Positions 1 to 8,327 of a DNA stretch of 64,000 nucleotides are shown piece by piece (the stretch's first letter is position 1; each line of letters opens with the position of its first letter). The DNA comes from JACVRW01 sp963751835 (GTDB lineage: Bacteria > Actinomycetota > Thermoleophilia > Solirubrobacterales > Thermoleophilaceae): assembly GCA_963751835.1 (NCBI GenBank), contig CAVVWD010000029.1, positions 65,054 to 129,053 on the forward strand, read 5' to 3'. Below the pieces are notes generated by a model, which saw nothing but the letters and a program-made list of their open reading frames with translations, was not told the DNA's origin and made no database searches. Both the position numbers and the translations under genes were made by a program.

Positions 1-585
1 GACGCGGCCGCGCTTTTGCATGCGCTCGGGGCCGGTCCCGCGGCGGTCTTCGGCACGAGCAGCGGCGGGGTCTTCGCGCTCTGTCTGACGGTCCGCCATC
101 CCGGCTGGGTACGCGGCGCGATCCTGCACGAGCCCGGGTTGTACGCCCTGGTCGATGACCTCGACGCGGTTCGAGCCCCGGTGCGGGCGCTGGTCCAGGA
201 GGCGATGCAGGGCGGTGGGCCGTCCGCCGCGGTGGAGCGCTTCTGGTGCTACGTGGCCGGGGAGGCGGGCTGGAACCGGCTCGCGCCCGCGCTTCGTGAA
301 CGCCTGCGCGCCACCGCGAGCACCTTGTTCGAGGTCGAGCTCGGGACCTACGAGCTCTACCTGCCCGACGATCAGACGTTGACCGCCATTTCCGTGCCGA
401 TGCGCCCGCTCGTCAGCGAGGACAGCTTGCCCTTCTTCGCCGAGATCAGCGGCCGGCTCGGCAAGCTCCTCGGCGTGGACGTTGGCACCACGCCGGGAAG
501 ACACGACGCGTATCACGAGTACCCCGAGCAGTTCGCGGAGGCCGTGCGGCCATTCCTGCGCCAGGCCGGCGGGGTAAAGATCTAG
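1..585 (+). CDS. alpha/beta hydrolase, 5' end cut by the window
   Basis: The reading frame is open from base 1, so the N-terminal part of the protein lies outside the window. The visible part has the nucleophile elbow GTSSGG (GxSxG), a candidate acid in the SEDSLPFF stretch, and a C-terminal His in GRHDAYHEYPE. That is the order of the alpha/beta-hydrolase triad. Relatives are small cytoplasmic esterase or lactonase-like hydrolases; the substrate cannot be told. The TAG stop is at 583-585. A TTG at 16 is an internal codon, not a convincing start. No partner gene is visible upstream. Confidence 0.8.
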   Translation, partial: DAAALLHALGAGPAAVFGTSSGGVFALCLTVRHPGWVRGAILHEPGLYALVDDLDAVRAPVRALVQEAMQGGGPSAAVERFWCYVAGEAGWNRLAPALRERLRATASTLFEVELGTYELYLPDDQTLTAISVPMRPLVSEDSLPFFAEISGRLGKLLGVDVGTTPGRHDAYHEYPEQFAEAVRPFLRQAGGVKI

Positions 586-636
586 GGCGTGGTCCCGGAG
601 CCCTAGCGTACGACGGATGGCCGTCCGGTCCCAGCT

Positions 637-921
637 CTAGCGCAGCACCGCATCCGCTTGGCGGTTGCACTCCAGCCGCTCAGTCTCCGTGGTGGCTGCG
701 GGAGTCTTGTCGTCCTCCTCGAAGTAGTCGTCGGCCGGCGTTTCTGCCTCCTCGACGCACTCCGCATAGACCTCCCCCCATTCCTCGGCCTGTCCCTCTC
801 GAACCTCGGACCGGGAGCTGGGGGTGGATTCATCCGTCACCGCCCGTACGCCGAGCGTGCCCCCGATGCCGAGCGCGAGGCCGAGCAGAAAGACGACTAC
901 GAATCCCATCGTTGGCCTCAT
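637..921 (-). CDS. small membrane-anchored or secreted acidic protein of unknown function
   Basis: This is a 94-residue protein. Its N-terminus (residues 5-28, rich in Val, Leu and Gly) is one hydrophobic segment that could be a signal anchor. The rest is strongly acidic, with many Glu and Asp and two Cys (VYAECVEE and RLECNRQ) that could pair outside the cell. ATG lies at 919-921 with a G-rich stretch just upstream. I do not recognise a family. It is called a gene because the hydrophobic/acidic layout is protein-like and it fills the gap between two genes. Confidence 0.55.
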   Translation of the reverse strand: MRPTMGFVVVFLLGLALGIGGTLGVRAVTDESTPSSRSEVREGQAEEWGEVYAECVEEAETPADDYFEEDDKTPAATTETERLECNRQADAVLR

Positions 922-1032
922 CGGTGTTCCCCCCTAGTGAGCTGCCAGCTCGACGACGGCCTCGAACAACCAACCGAGGCCAAAACGTAGCGCGCGAGGT
1001 CCACGCGCATCGCCGTGCGGGCACCTCGAGCC

Positions 1033-1470
1033 TCAGGCGTAGTAGCCGTCGATCGGAATCCGAGCCTCGGCGAACAGCGCTGGGCCCTCGTAGGCGACCT
1101 CCGCCGCGTCGGGGCTCACGGCTGCGGGTGGCTTGAGCTCGTCCAACTGTTCGCCGGAGAGCGCGAAGACGACGCGTCCGAGGCCGGAGCGCGCGATCGC
1201 ACCCGTGCACATGGGGCAGGGCTGGCAGCTCGTGTACATCGTGGTCTGACCCGCGACGTCTTTGTCGAGCTGCCGAGCGGCCCATCGGGCCAGCTTGAGT
1301 TCGGGATGGGCCGTGATGTCCCGCTCGGTCACGGCCGTGTTGCGGTCCTCGGCGAGCACATCGCCCGCGGGCCCGACGAGCAGCGATCCATACGGCATGT
1401 CGCCCGCGGCGCGGGCCGCGGTCGCGAGCTCGATGGCCCTGCGCAGGTGGCGTTCATCGGCTTCGGTCAT
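1033..1470 (-). CDS. nucleoside/guanine deaminase of the CDA (tRNA-deaminase-like) fold
   Basis: This 145-residue protein has both zinc motifs of the cytidine-deaminase superfamily: HPE at residues 55-57 (the usual form is HAE) and PCPMC at 84-88. The Glu would be the proton shuttle, and His plus two Cys bind zinc. The arrangement, with MPYGSLLVG near residue 25, matches the tRNA-adenosine/guanine deaminase branch. The substrate is a nucleobase or nucleoside but cannot be fixed. A GGAG lies just before the ATG at 1468-1470. It is a single gene, divergent from the PspC genes. Confidence 0.82.
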   Translation of the reverse strand: MTEADERHLRRAIELATAARAAGDMPYGSLLVGPAGDVLAEDRNTAVTERDITAHPELKLARWAARQLDKDVAGQTTMYTSCQPCPMCTGAIARSGLGRVVFALSGEQLDELKPPAAVSPDAAEVAYEGPALFAEARIPIDGYYA

Positions 1471-1560
1471 CGGTCTCCTCCGTCGAGATCAACTCGTTCG
1501 CTAGATGTCCATCCAGGGCTGCCCCTTCGAGTCGTCGTCGAGCGCGTCCCAGTGGCCCGT

Positions 1561-1782
1561 GATGAGGTTGCGCGAGAGATCGTGGAATGCCTCGCAGATG
1601 CCTTCGAGCGGGGCGAGATCGACGCGATCCTCGGCATGTTGGCCGAGGACGCCACGTTCGCCAAACGGGCAGCTCGCGGAGCCGTACGGCTAGCCGACCG
1701 ACGATTGGTAGCGATCCGTACCGCAGAACGCCAGCTAGCCACATTTGGCGTGGGCTTCCCCCTCGCCATCCTCCAGCCATGA
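1561..1782 (+). pseudogene. remnant of an ECF sigma-factor C-terminal SnoaL-like domain
   Basis: A reading frame contains REIVECLADAFERGEID, then AILGMLAEDATFA, then, after only about 13 residues, RLVAIRTAERQLATFGVGF. These pieces resemble the start and middle of the SnoaL-like tail of ECF sigma factors of the SigJ/SigG type, where the two stretches are normally separated by roughly 30 residues. No start codon, sigma region 2 or sigma region 4 is present upstream. I infer a decayed fragment with an internal deletion. The rest of the 400-base gap between 1470 and 1871 shows nothing else convincing. Confidence 0.42.
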
Positions 1783-1870
1783 TGTTCTGCAAGCACATCG
1801 AAGAGGTTCGAGATGACGCCGCTGGAGCTGTAGCGCTGAGCTCAGCTCCCACACGGGTAGGGGGTGCTGG

Positions 1871-2158
1871 ATGAGTCCGCGGCTCACGCGATCGGAGACC
1901 GACCGGGTGATCGGCGGCGTCGCGGCCGGGATCGCCGAGCGGTTCGGCTTCAACTCGACGCTCGTACGGCTGGCCTGGCTGTTGTCCGTCTTTTTCGGCG
2001 GTCTGGGCATCCTTGTCTATTTGATCCTCTGGATCGCGCTGCCCAAGGGCCCCGCGCACATCCCCGCGATCCGAATCGCCGAGCAGCGCTACGCGCGCGG
2101 TGAGATCTCCGCCGCCGACCTCGAGCGGATTCGAAGCGACCTCCAGGCGGCGACATGA
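1871..2158 (+). CDS. PspC-domain membrane protein with SHOCT-like tail
   Basis: This 95-residue protein begins with the PspC signature (RSETDRVIGGVAAGIAERF), followed by one long hydrophobic segment (WLLSVFFGGLGILVYLILWI). It ends with a SHOCT-like helix pair (RIAEQRYARGEISAADLERI). PspC proteins sit in the inner membrane and take part in envelope-stress signalling. The stop overlaps the start of the next gene (ATGA, 2155-2158), so the two are probably co-translated. The SHOCT-like tail recurs in the neighbour, suggesting that the pair interact. Confidence 0.8.
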   Translation: MSPRLTRSETDRVIGGVAAGIAERFGFNSTLVRLAWLLSVFFGGLGILVYLILWIALPKGPAHIPAIRIAEQRYARGEISAADLERIRSDLQAAT

Positions 2159-2421
2159 CGGCGATTCCCGTCGCGCTCATAGGGTGGGTCGGCGGCTTCG
2201 CGATCGGATTGATCGGCGTGGCCTTCTGGATCCTGCTGATCGCGCTGATCGTGATCCTCGTCCGGGGCATGCGGACCACCGCCCGTGCTTCTGGAGGACC
2301 GGCCATCCGCCTGCTCGAAGAGCGCTACGCGCGGGGCGAGATCACCCGCGAGGAATTCCTCGACGGCCGGGCCGTGCTCGGTGGAAGTTCCCCCGGCGCC
2401 CCGGGCGACGACTCGCGCTAG
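2155..2421 (+). CDS. small membrane protein with SHOCT domain
   Basis: This 88-residue protein has two closely spaced hydrophobic stretches (IGWVGGFAIGLIGVAF and ILLIALIVILV). The C-terminal SHOCT motif is AIRLLEERYARGEITREEF. SHOCT is a short oligomerisation module common at the ends of bacterial membrane proteins. The gene starts inside the stop of the PspC gene. A membrane complex with the PspC protein is a reasonable inference; nothing enzymatic is visible. Confidence 0.72.
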   Translation: MTAIPVALIGWVGGFAIGLIGVAFWILLIALIVILVRGMRTTARASGGPAIRLLEERYARGEITREEFLDGRAVLGGSSPGAPGDDSR

Positions 2422-2476
2422 CGAGGATTCGGAGACGCCCCCGCAAAAGGGGACCCGTGGTCTGACCGGAGGCCGC

Positions 2477-3313
2477 GTGGTCTCTAACGTGCTCATCCTG
2501 CACCCGCAGGTCCTGACTATCCCCCCCGGCCCGCGCGGCCTATCCGAAGGCCGTGGCTTCATCGAGCGCACCCTCTCGGAGGCGGGGTTCGACGCTGGCG
2601 CGCGTTACCAGATCACTGTCGCGACCAACGAGGCGGTCTCGAACGCCATGGAGCACGGCGTCCCATGCGACGACGGCCACATTCACCTGAGGGCGACGGT
2701 GGAGCACGGCGCCTTCGTGTTCTCAGTTCGAGACTGCGGCGAGTTCGAGCATGCGGCTCCGCCGGCACCGGACCCGGTGGCTGAACGGGGTCGCGGCTTT
2801 GCCTTCATGAACCTGCTGATGGACGACGTGCGGCTCGAGGCGGGCCCGGGCAAGACGGTTCTCCGGCTCGCGAAGCGGCTGCCGGGAACACAGCCTCCGC
2901 AGCGCGAAGCCGAGCCTGCCGCGGCCGAGCACAACCTCCGCGTGGTTCATGAGCTCTTCGCCGCGTTCGCCGCGCGCGACGTGGCGCGCACACTGGAGCT
3001 GGTCGACCGCGGGGTGATGATTGAGCCGCTGTCCACCCCGGTCGTGCGGCGCAGTCCGTACCTCGGGGTCGGTGGCCTGAGACGCTATCTGGGAGACCTG
3101 GACGAGACCTGGGACGAATTCGAGGTGAGGATCGGGGATACGCGCGCCGACGGTCTCTACGCGGTGGCGGTGGGGCGCGTCCAGGCGCGGCAAGGAAGCG
3201 TCGTCCTGGACGACCCGGTTGCCTTTGTCTTCAAGTTCCGCGACTCCAAGGTCGTTTGGTCGAAGTTCTACTGGAGCGAGGCTGAGGCTGTGGCCGCCGC
3301 GGGGTGGGCGTGA
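2477..3313 (+). CDS. anti-sigma-like HATPase fused to a SnoaL-like domain
   Basis: The protein has 278 residues from GTG 2477. A GGAGG at 2468-2472 lies just before it and decides the start. The N-terminal half is an RsbW-type GHKL ATPase: N-box NEAVSNAMEHG near residue 55, DCGEFEH, and G-box GRGFAFMNLLMDD. After a Pro/Glu linker (about residue 145) comes a SnoaL/NTF2-like fold (AEHNLRVVHELFAAFAARD through VAFVFKFRDSKVVWSKFY). RsbW-like domains bind or phosphorylate anti-sigma antagonists. The SnoaL half may sense a small ligand, which is inference. No anti-anti-sigma gene is adjacent. Confidence 0.75.
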   Translation: MVSNVLILHPQVLTIPPGPRGLSEGRGFIERTLSEAGFDAGARYQITVATNEAVSNAMEHGVPCDDGHIHLRATVEHGAFVFSVRDCGEFEHAAPPAPDPVAERGRGFAFMNLLMDDVRLEAGPGKTVLRLAKRLPGTQPPQREAEPAAAEHNLRVVHELFAAFAARDVARTLELVDRGVMIEPLSTPVVRRSPYLGVGGLRRYLGDLDETWDEFEVRIGDTRADGLYAVAVGRVQARQGSVVLDDPVAFVFKFRDSKVVWSKFYWSEAEAVAAAGWA

Positions 3314-3326
3314 CCCCGCCCAGCCA

Positions 3327-3340
3327 CGCCGCACGCGGCG
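3327..3340. terminator. small GC hairpin between convergent genes
   Basis: CGCCGC-AC-GCGGCG is a perfect 6-bp inverted repeat between the stops of the HATPase-SnoaL gene and the convergent metallophosphoesterase gene. There is no U-tract on either side, so it is only a possible bidirectional terminator. Confidence 0.3.
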
Positions 3341-3344
3341 CGAT

Positions 3345-4664
3345 TCAGCGCCTCGGTGCGTGGCAAGTACCGCTGCTTTCGTCGATGGTGCCTCCGTCCT
3401 TGCTCAGGAAGCGGGCGACATAGGCGCCGGGCTCGAGGGTGAGCTCGAGCACGCCGAAGACATCGCTGCGGAGGACCTCGCTGATCGGCAGCTGCGGCCC
3501 GGGGTCGATGTGGAGGCTGCGGCCGCCGGTGCCCACCACGAATTGCGTGACGCCGGTGGTGTCCGGGACTCCCTGGGGGGTCACGGGCTCGAGGCGCTCG
3601 TAATTGTGCGAGTGACCGGTCAGGAGCAGCTCGGCGCCGTGCTGGTAGAGGGCCTCGAACAGTGGCCCCGTCTCGGGATGCGGCTGGTTTGCTCCCCCGA
3701 AGCCGGAGCTGAAGCGCGGGTGGTGCCAATAGGCGATCACGCAGGCATCCTCGGGTAGCGCCGCGAGTTCGGCACGAAGCCACTGTTCCTGTGGGCTGCC
3801 GGCGGCGCAGGAGACCGGCCAGCAATCGTCCGGCAGGGACGGGTTGCCGCCTGTTGAGCGCGTCCAGTTGATGGCGCCCGAGTTGAGCGCGAACAGGGTC
3901 CAGCCCCCGAGCTCCCAGCGGTAGTAGCCCTTGAGCGGGTCCCCGGCGCGGGCGCCGAAGTACGAGAAATAGCCGGGCGCGTTGTCACGTTCGGGATCGC
4001 CCTCGTACTCGTGGTTGCCGACCGCCGGATGCGTGATGTCCAGGAAGCGGCCCCAGGTGGGGTCGTAAACGGCCATGAAGTTCGCGAGCTCGCCGTGCTC
4101 GTACTGGTTGTCGCCCAGCACCGCCACGGCATCCGGCGCAAGCGCCTCGACGAGATCGGCGGTGCGCGCCTGCGTGCACGCGGTCGCGGACTCGACCAGC
4201 TCGGGTCGGCACGCGATGTCGCCGGCCGCTGCGAGCGTGATCGGCTCCGGCGGCGGGGTCGAGGTCGCAGGCGTGGGTGCCGGCGACAGCGCCGGCCCCG
4301 ACGGCGAGGGCTCAGGCTTGGACGGCTTTGGGCTCCGCCGGACGCGGAGCCGGATCCGAACGGCGAGGCCGCGCGACCGCGCCACGAGCCGATAGCGCCC
4401 GGCCGCCAGCCCGCGCGGGATCCGGACTCTCGCTCGGAAGCCCCCGCGCGGACGGGCGCGCAACCGCACGAGCACGCGGCGGGCCAGGACCACGCGCACG
4501 CGCGCCCGCGCGGGGAACCCGTGACCCACCACTCGGATCTGCTGGCCGACCAGGACCGTGCTCCGGGAGATCGACAGGGTCGGCTCGGCCGGCGCGGAAC
4601 GCGCGACCGGAACCAGGAGGGCGAACGCCAGCAAGAGGAGCAGCAGACAGCGCCGCGCGATCAC
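3345..4664 (-). CDS. secreted metallophosphoesterase with N-terminal Ig-like domain
   Basis: From GTG 4664 the protein starts VIARRC, then a Leu-rich signal peptide ending near ARSAPA. An Ig/IPT-like beta domain (LSISRSTVLVGQQIRVVGHGF) and a Pro/Ser linker follow. The catalytic domain has the full calcineurin-like set: AAGDIA, LGDNQY, GNHEYEGD, WHHPRFSSG and TGHSHNYER, which bind two metals. It should hydrolyse phosphomonoesters outside the cell, like purple-acid-phosphatase relatives. An in-frame TTG at 4730 would lengthen the N-terminus by 22 residues, but its purine tract is directly adjacent with no spacer. It is divergent from the oxidoreductase at 4799. Confidence 0.85.
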   Translation of the reverse strand: MIARRCLLLLLLAFALLVPVARSAPAEPTLSISRSTVLVGQQIRVVGHGFPARARVRVVLARRVLVRLRARPRGGFRARVRIPRGLAAGRYRLVARSRGLAVRIRLRVRRSPKPSKPEPSPSGPALSPAPTPATSTPPPEPITLAAAGDIACRPELVESATACTQARTADLVEALAPDAVAVLGDNQYEHGELANFMAVYDPTWGRFLDITHPAVGNHEYEGDPERDNAPGYFSYFGARAGDPLKGYYRWELGGWTLFALNSGAINWTRSTGGNPSLPDDCWPVSCAAGSPQEQWLRAELAALPEDACVIAYWHHPRFSSGFGGANQPHPETGPLFEALYQHGAELLLTGHSHNYERLEPVTPQGVPDTTGVTQFVVGTGGRSLHIDPGPQLPISEVLRSDVFGVLELTLEPGAYVARFLSKDGGTIDESSGTCHAPRR

Positions 4665-4798
4665 CGCCCGAGCATCGCAGGGCCGGGCGCGTGCGTCTCG
4701 CGCCGGCGAACCCGCAAACGAAAGCGCCAATCCTCTTTGTCTCGACTTCCGCTGACCGCCGGTATACGCTCCGGCGGCGACCCGGACGAGAGGTCACG

Positions 4799-6178
4799 AT
4801 GGGCAGCACCCACGAGTTCGACGTCGTCGTCATCGGGGCCGGTCCGGCGGGGGAGCATTGTGCGGGGCGTCTCGCGGACGCCGGCCTCCGGGTGGCAATC
4901 GTCGAACGCGAGCTCGTCGGGGGCGAGTGCGACTACTGGGCGTGCATCCCGTCGAAGACGTTGCTGCGCCCGGGTGAGGCGCTCCAGGCGGCGCGCGACG
5001 CACCGGGCGCCCGGGAAGCCGTGAGCGGGGGCGTTCGACCCGAGGGCGCATTCGAATGGCGCAACTTCATGGTGGCGGACTACAAGGACGGGGCCAAGGC
5101 CGCCTACCTCGAAGGGAATGGGATCGAGGTGCTTCGCGGGACCGGGCGTCTGGCCGGCCCGCGGAGCGTCGAGGTGGACGACGAGACCTACCGCGCACAC
5201 CACGTCGTGATCGCGACCGGATCGGACGCCGTGGTCCCGCCCGTCCCCGGCCTGGGCGAGCTCGAAGGCGTCTGGACGAACCGGGAGGTGACCGCGCTGA
5301 CAGAGGTGCCACGCCGGCTGCTTGTGATGGGCGGCGGCCCGGTGGGGGTCGAGATGGCGCAGGCCGTGCACCGCATGGGTGCATCGGTGGCGCTGGTCGA
5401 GGGCATGGACCACCTCCTGCCGCGCGAGCCGAAGCCGCTCGGCGATGCGCTCGGCAAGGGGCTCGCCGCGGACGGCATCGAGCTCCACTTCGGCGAGCAG
5501 GCCACCGCTGTCCGCCGCGACGGCGACGAGTACGTCGTCGAGTTCGCCGGCCGCGCCGAGCTGCGCGGCGACCGCCTGCTCGTGGCGACCGGCCGACGTG
5601 CGCGCGTCGATGACCTTGGCCTCGATACCGTCGGCGTGGAGCCCACGCGACAGGGGATCCCGGTCGACGAGCGGATGCGCGTTGCGGACGGCCTGTGGGC
5701 GATCGGCGACGCGACCGGCATCTGGCCGCTGACCTACATGGGCAAGTACCAGGGCCGCGTGGCCGCCGCGAACATCCTCGGGCGTGACCGGACCGCGAAC
5801 TACGACGCCGTGCCGCGGGTCGTGTTCACCGACCCCCAGGCGGCGTCCGTCGGAGAGGCCGAGGGAGCGCTGACCGCGACGGTCCCGCTCGCCGAGGTGC
5901 CGCGCACGTCCACCTACACGCGCGCGTACGCGGAGACGCCCGGCTTCATGACGCTCGTATCGGACGGGGAGCGGCTCACCGGGGCCTACGCGCTCGGGCC
6001 GGAGGCGGGCGAGTGGCTACAGCAGGCGACGGTGGCGATTCGCGCGCGTGTGCCGCTCCCTGTGCTGTTCGACGTCATCCAGCCCTTCCCGAGCTTCTCG
6101 GAGGCCTTCCTGTCCACGCTCAGCGAGCTCGAGGTTGAGACCATGAAGCAGCCGTCGACCGCGCCAACACCTACCTAG
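4799..6178 (+). CDS. FAD-dependent pyridine nucleotide-disulfide oxidoreductase (dihydrolipoamide dehydrogenase-like)
   Basis: The protein has 459 residues. The ATG at 4799 follows GAGAGG at a good distance. The FAD Rossmann motif is VVVIGAGPAGEHCA, and the redox-active pair is C-x4-C in GGECDYWACIPSKT. The NAD(P) motif is LLVMGGGPVGVEMA, and the second FAD segment is LWAIGDATGIWPLTYMGKYQG. The dimerisation domain begins about VPRVVFTDPQAASVGEAEG. The usual C-terminal HxxE catalytic His is replaced by a region reading IQPFPSFSEAF, as in mycobacterial and actinobacterial group members of uncertain substrate, so a lipoamide dehydrogenase role is not assured. Confidence 0.85.
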   Translation: MGSTHEFDVVVIGAGPAGEHCAGRLADAGLRVAIVERELVGGECDYWACIPSKTLLRPGEALQAARDAPGAREAVSGGVRPEGAFEWRNFMVADYKDGAKAAYLEGNGIEVLRGTGRLAGPRSVEVDDETYRAHHVVIATGSDAVVPPVPGLGELEGVWTNREVTALTEVPRRLLVMGGGPVGVEMAQAVHRMGASVALVEGMDHLLPREPKPLGDALGKGLAADGIELHFGEQATAVRRDGDEYVVEFAGRAELRGDRLLVATGRRARVDDLGLDTVGVEPTRQGIPVDERMRVADGLWAIGDATGIWPLTYMGKYQGRVAAANILGRDRTANYDAVPRVVFTDPQAASVGEAEGALTATVPLAEVPRTSTYTRAYAETPGFMTLVSDGERLTGAYALGPEAGEWLQQATVAIRARVPLPVLFDVIQPFPSFSEAFLSTLSELEVETMKQPSTAPTPT

Positions 6179-6218
6179 ACACGCCTTCCCGGCCGCTGAC
6201 GACAGAGGAGGATTCACG

Positions 6219-6413
6219 ATGGACGTTGCGACCCTGGCAGACCTGCTGCGGGAGACAGCCGAGCACCACGACCCCTACGAGAAGAGCGCCCCGGAGCACA
6301 ACTGGTGGGACTGGTACGCCGCCTACCTGAATGCCCGCCTGGAAGGAAGCAGCTCGGAGGAGGCGACCCAGGCCGCCGGGGTCTACATGGAAGGCGTCCT
6401 GGGGCCTCGCTGA
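6219..6413 (+). CDS. small free-standing protein resembling the C-terminal module of VOC/glyoxalase proteins
   Basis: This 64-residue protein contains LLRETAEHHDPYEKSAPEHNWWDWYAAY as two short overlapping blocks. I recognise these as similar to a helical module found at the end of some actinobacterial glyoxalase/bleomycin-resistance-type proteins. Here it stands alone with its own ribosome-binding site (GAGGAGG, about 6207-6213). No VOC domain is adjacent. It may be a binding module acting in trans or a leftover. It lies 40 bases after the oxidoreductase and may share its transcript. Confidence 0.6.
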   Translation: MDVATLADLLRETAEHHDPYEKSAPEHNWWDWYAAYLNARLEGSSSEEATQAAGVYMEGVLGPR

Positions 6414-6456
6414 GCGCACCTACGCGTGATCGCCGGACGCGTGGCGGTCTAGGGTC

Positions 6457-7509
6457 GTGGTGGGCAGCTCGGATCCGTTGATCGCCCAACTCGACGGTCA
6501 TGTCGAGGTCGCACGGCGGGTGGGCTCACCGTTCTATGCGGTGCTGCTCGAGAGGATGCGCGACGACGTCAGGGTCGGCGGCCCCACTCGCGCGGCGTTG
6601 CGCGGCCGCGAGCGTGATCGGGTGGATGAGTGGGACGCGTTCCGCCTGCTTGCCGGTGTGCACCGGATTGTGCTGACCGGACAGGCCCCGGAGCTGGCGA
6701 AGCACTATCCGTCGACCGGTGGCGATGGCGACGCCGAGGCCGCCTGGCCGGCGGTGCGCGAGCTGATCGCCAGCGGCCGGCCGGAGCTGGTGGACGCTCT
6801 TGCCCACCCGCTGCAGACGAACGCGCCGACGCGCGCGAAGGCGCTCGTCGGGGGCCTCTGCCTGGTTGCCGAGGAAACCGGGCTACCACTGCGGCTGCTC
6901 GAGCTCGGCGCGAGTGCGGGTCTCAACCTGCGGCTCGACCGGTTCCGCTACGAGCAGGACGGCGTGAGCTTCGGCCCCGAGAACTCCCCGGTGCGGTTCG
7001 TGAACTTCCTGACCGGGGGGCGCCCGCCGCTCGCGACGGGGTTCCAGGTCGGCGAGCGGGCCGGCTGCGACCTGAACCCGATCGACGCGACGACCGACGC
7101 CGGCAGGCTCACCCTGTTGGCCTGCATCATGCCCGACGAGCGTGAGCGGTTTGACCTGCTCGAGCGCGCGATCGCTGTCGCCCGCGAGATGCCCGCGGTG
7201 GTGGAGCACGCCGACCTCGCGCGCTGGGTCGCCGACCGGTTGGCGGCGCCCCGACCCGAAATGGCCACGGTCGTCTTTCACACCATCGTCTGGCCCTACC
7301 TGCCCGACGAGGTCCGCGAAGCCGCAGAGGCCGCGATCGCGGCCGCCGGACGGCGCGCCACGGCCCAGGCCCCCCTGGCGCTGCTGTCCTTCGAGGGCGC
7401 CAAGACCGACCCAGCGCAAATCGAGCTGAATCTCACCCAATGGCCGGGCGGCCGACGTCGTCTACTCGCCCGCTCGAGCCACCATCCGATCACCGTCAAC
7501 TGGCTATGA
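6457..7509 (+). CDS. DUF2332 family protein
   Basis: This 350-residue protein starts at GTG 6457. It carries the recognisable DUF2332 blocks: GSPFYAVLLERM at the N-terminus, HPLQTNAPTRAKALV, the glycine-rich LLELGASAGLNLRLDRF, and VVFHTIVWPYLP. The LLELGASAGLNL segment resembles motif I of SAM-dependent methyltransferases, so a methyltransferase-like fold is plausible, but no activity has been established for the family to my knowledge. The stop overlaps the convergent methyltransferase gene by 6 bases. Confidence 0.8.
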   Translation: MVGSSDPLIAQLDGHVEVARRVGSPFYAVLLERMRDDVRVGGPTRAALRGRERDRVDEWDAFRLLAGVHRIVLTGQAPELAKHYPSTGGDGDAEAAWPAVRELIASGRPELVDALAHPLQTNAPTRAKALVGGLCLVAEETGLPLRLLELGASAGLNLRLDRFRYEQDGVSFGPENSPVRFVNFLTGGRPPLATGFQVGERAGCDLNPIDATTDAGRLTLLACIMPDERERFDLLERAIAVAREMPAVVEHADLARWVADRLAAPRPEMATVVFHTIVWPYLPDEVREAAEAAIAAAGRRATAQAPLALLSFEGAKTDPAQIELNLTQWPGGRRRLLARSSHHPITVNWL

Positions 7510-8274
7510 GGCCGAGCGGGCCTGGACAGCGGTGAAGGCAATCGTCTGCGTCCACCATGCCGGATCGGCGCAGTGGCCGAGGAACGCGTCAATTGATCGG
7601 TCGTCGAGTTCCCCGGATGCGACCAGCCGGCCGCGCAACTCGATGACCGTCCGCGTCCAATAGTCAGCCCAGAGAGAGCCACCGTTGTAGAGCGCGGTCT
7701 CGGCGGTTGCCTCGATGCTCTCCATGCCCAGCGTTGCCAGAGTCGCGGGGAGCCGGCGACCGATCAGGTAGTCGATTCCCTCCCGGCGCGACCACGCGAG
7801 CCAGCCCTCCCAGAACGCCCGGACGTCACGCGGCTCAGCCACGCTCACCGGCAGGAAATCCGGCTCGATCAGCAGGATTGCTCCGCCTGGTCGCACGCTG
7901 GCGACGAGGTTCGCGACGGCGGCCTGCGAGTCCGCCACGTGGTGAAGCACGGCGCGCGCCGTCACCAGATCAAAATCTCTCGGCTCGACCGGTCCGGCGA
8001 CGATGTCTGCCTGGCGAAGTTCGAGGATCGGCATGTCCGCGTCGACGAGCGACAGATCGAGATCCACCGCCACGGCTCGCCCGCCAGGGGCGACGCGCTC
8101 CGCGAGCCAGGCAGAGACGGTGCCGTTTCCACATCCGACTTCAAGCGTCCGCGCCCCAGGTCCGATGCCCAGCTGCTCGATGTGGCGGCGGTGCATGGGA
8201 TCGAGCAGCCGCGACATCAGATCCAGCCGCTCGCGCTCACCCTCCTGGTGATGACCGAGGACGTATTCAGACAT
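7504..8274 (-). CDS. class I SAM-dependent methyltransferase
   Basis: From ATG 8274 (MSEYVLGHHQEG) the protein has 256 residues; an upstream in-frame start adds four residues and is less likely. Motif I is RTLEVGCGNGTVSAWLAE, with AVAVDLD as the acidic loop. The post-I segments are ILELRQADI and FDLVTARAVLHHV, and motif III is RPGGAILLIEPDF. It matches UbiE/Methyltransf_11-type enzymes. The acceptor is unknown. It is convergent with the DUF2332 gene and divergent from the Ddn-type gene at 8328. Confidence 0.82.
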   Translation of the reverse strand: MSEYVLGHHQEGERERLDLMSRLLDPMHRRHIEQLGIGPGARTLEVGCGNGTVSAWLAERVAPGGRAVAVDLDLSLVDADMPILELRQADIVAGPVEPRDFDLVTARAVLHHVADSQAAVANLVASVRPGGAILLIEPDFLPVSVAEPRDVRAFWEGWLAWSRREGIDYLIGRRLPATLATLGMESIEATAETALYNGGSLWADYWTRTVIELRGRLVASGELDDRSIDAFLGHCADPAWWTQTIAFTAVQARSAS

Positions 8275-8327
8275 GATCACCCCCATAAGCTACGTGGGCT
8301 CGGGCGACCATCCGGAGGCAACTGAAC

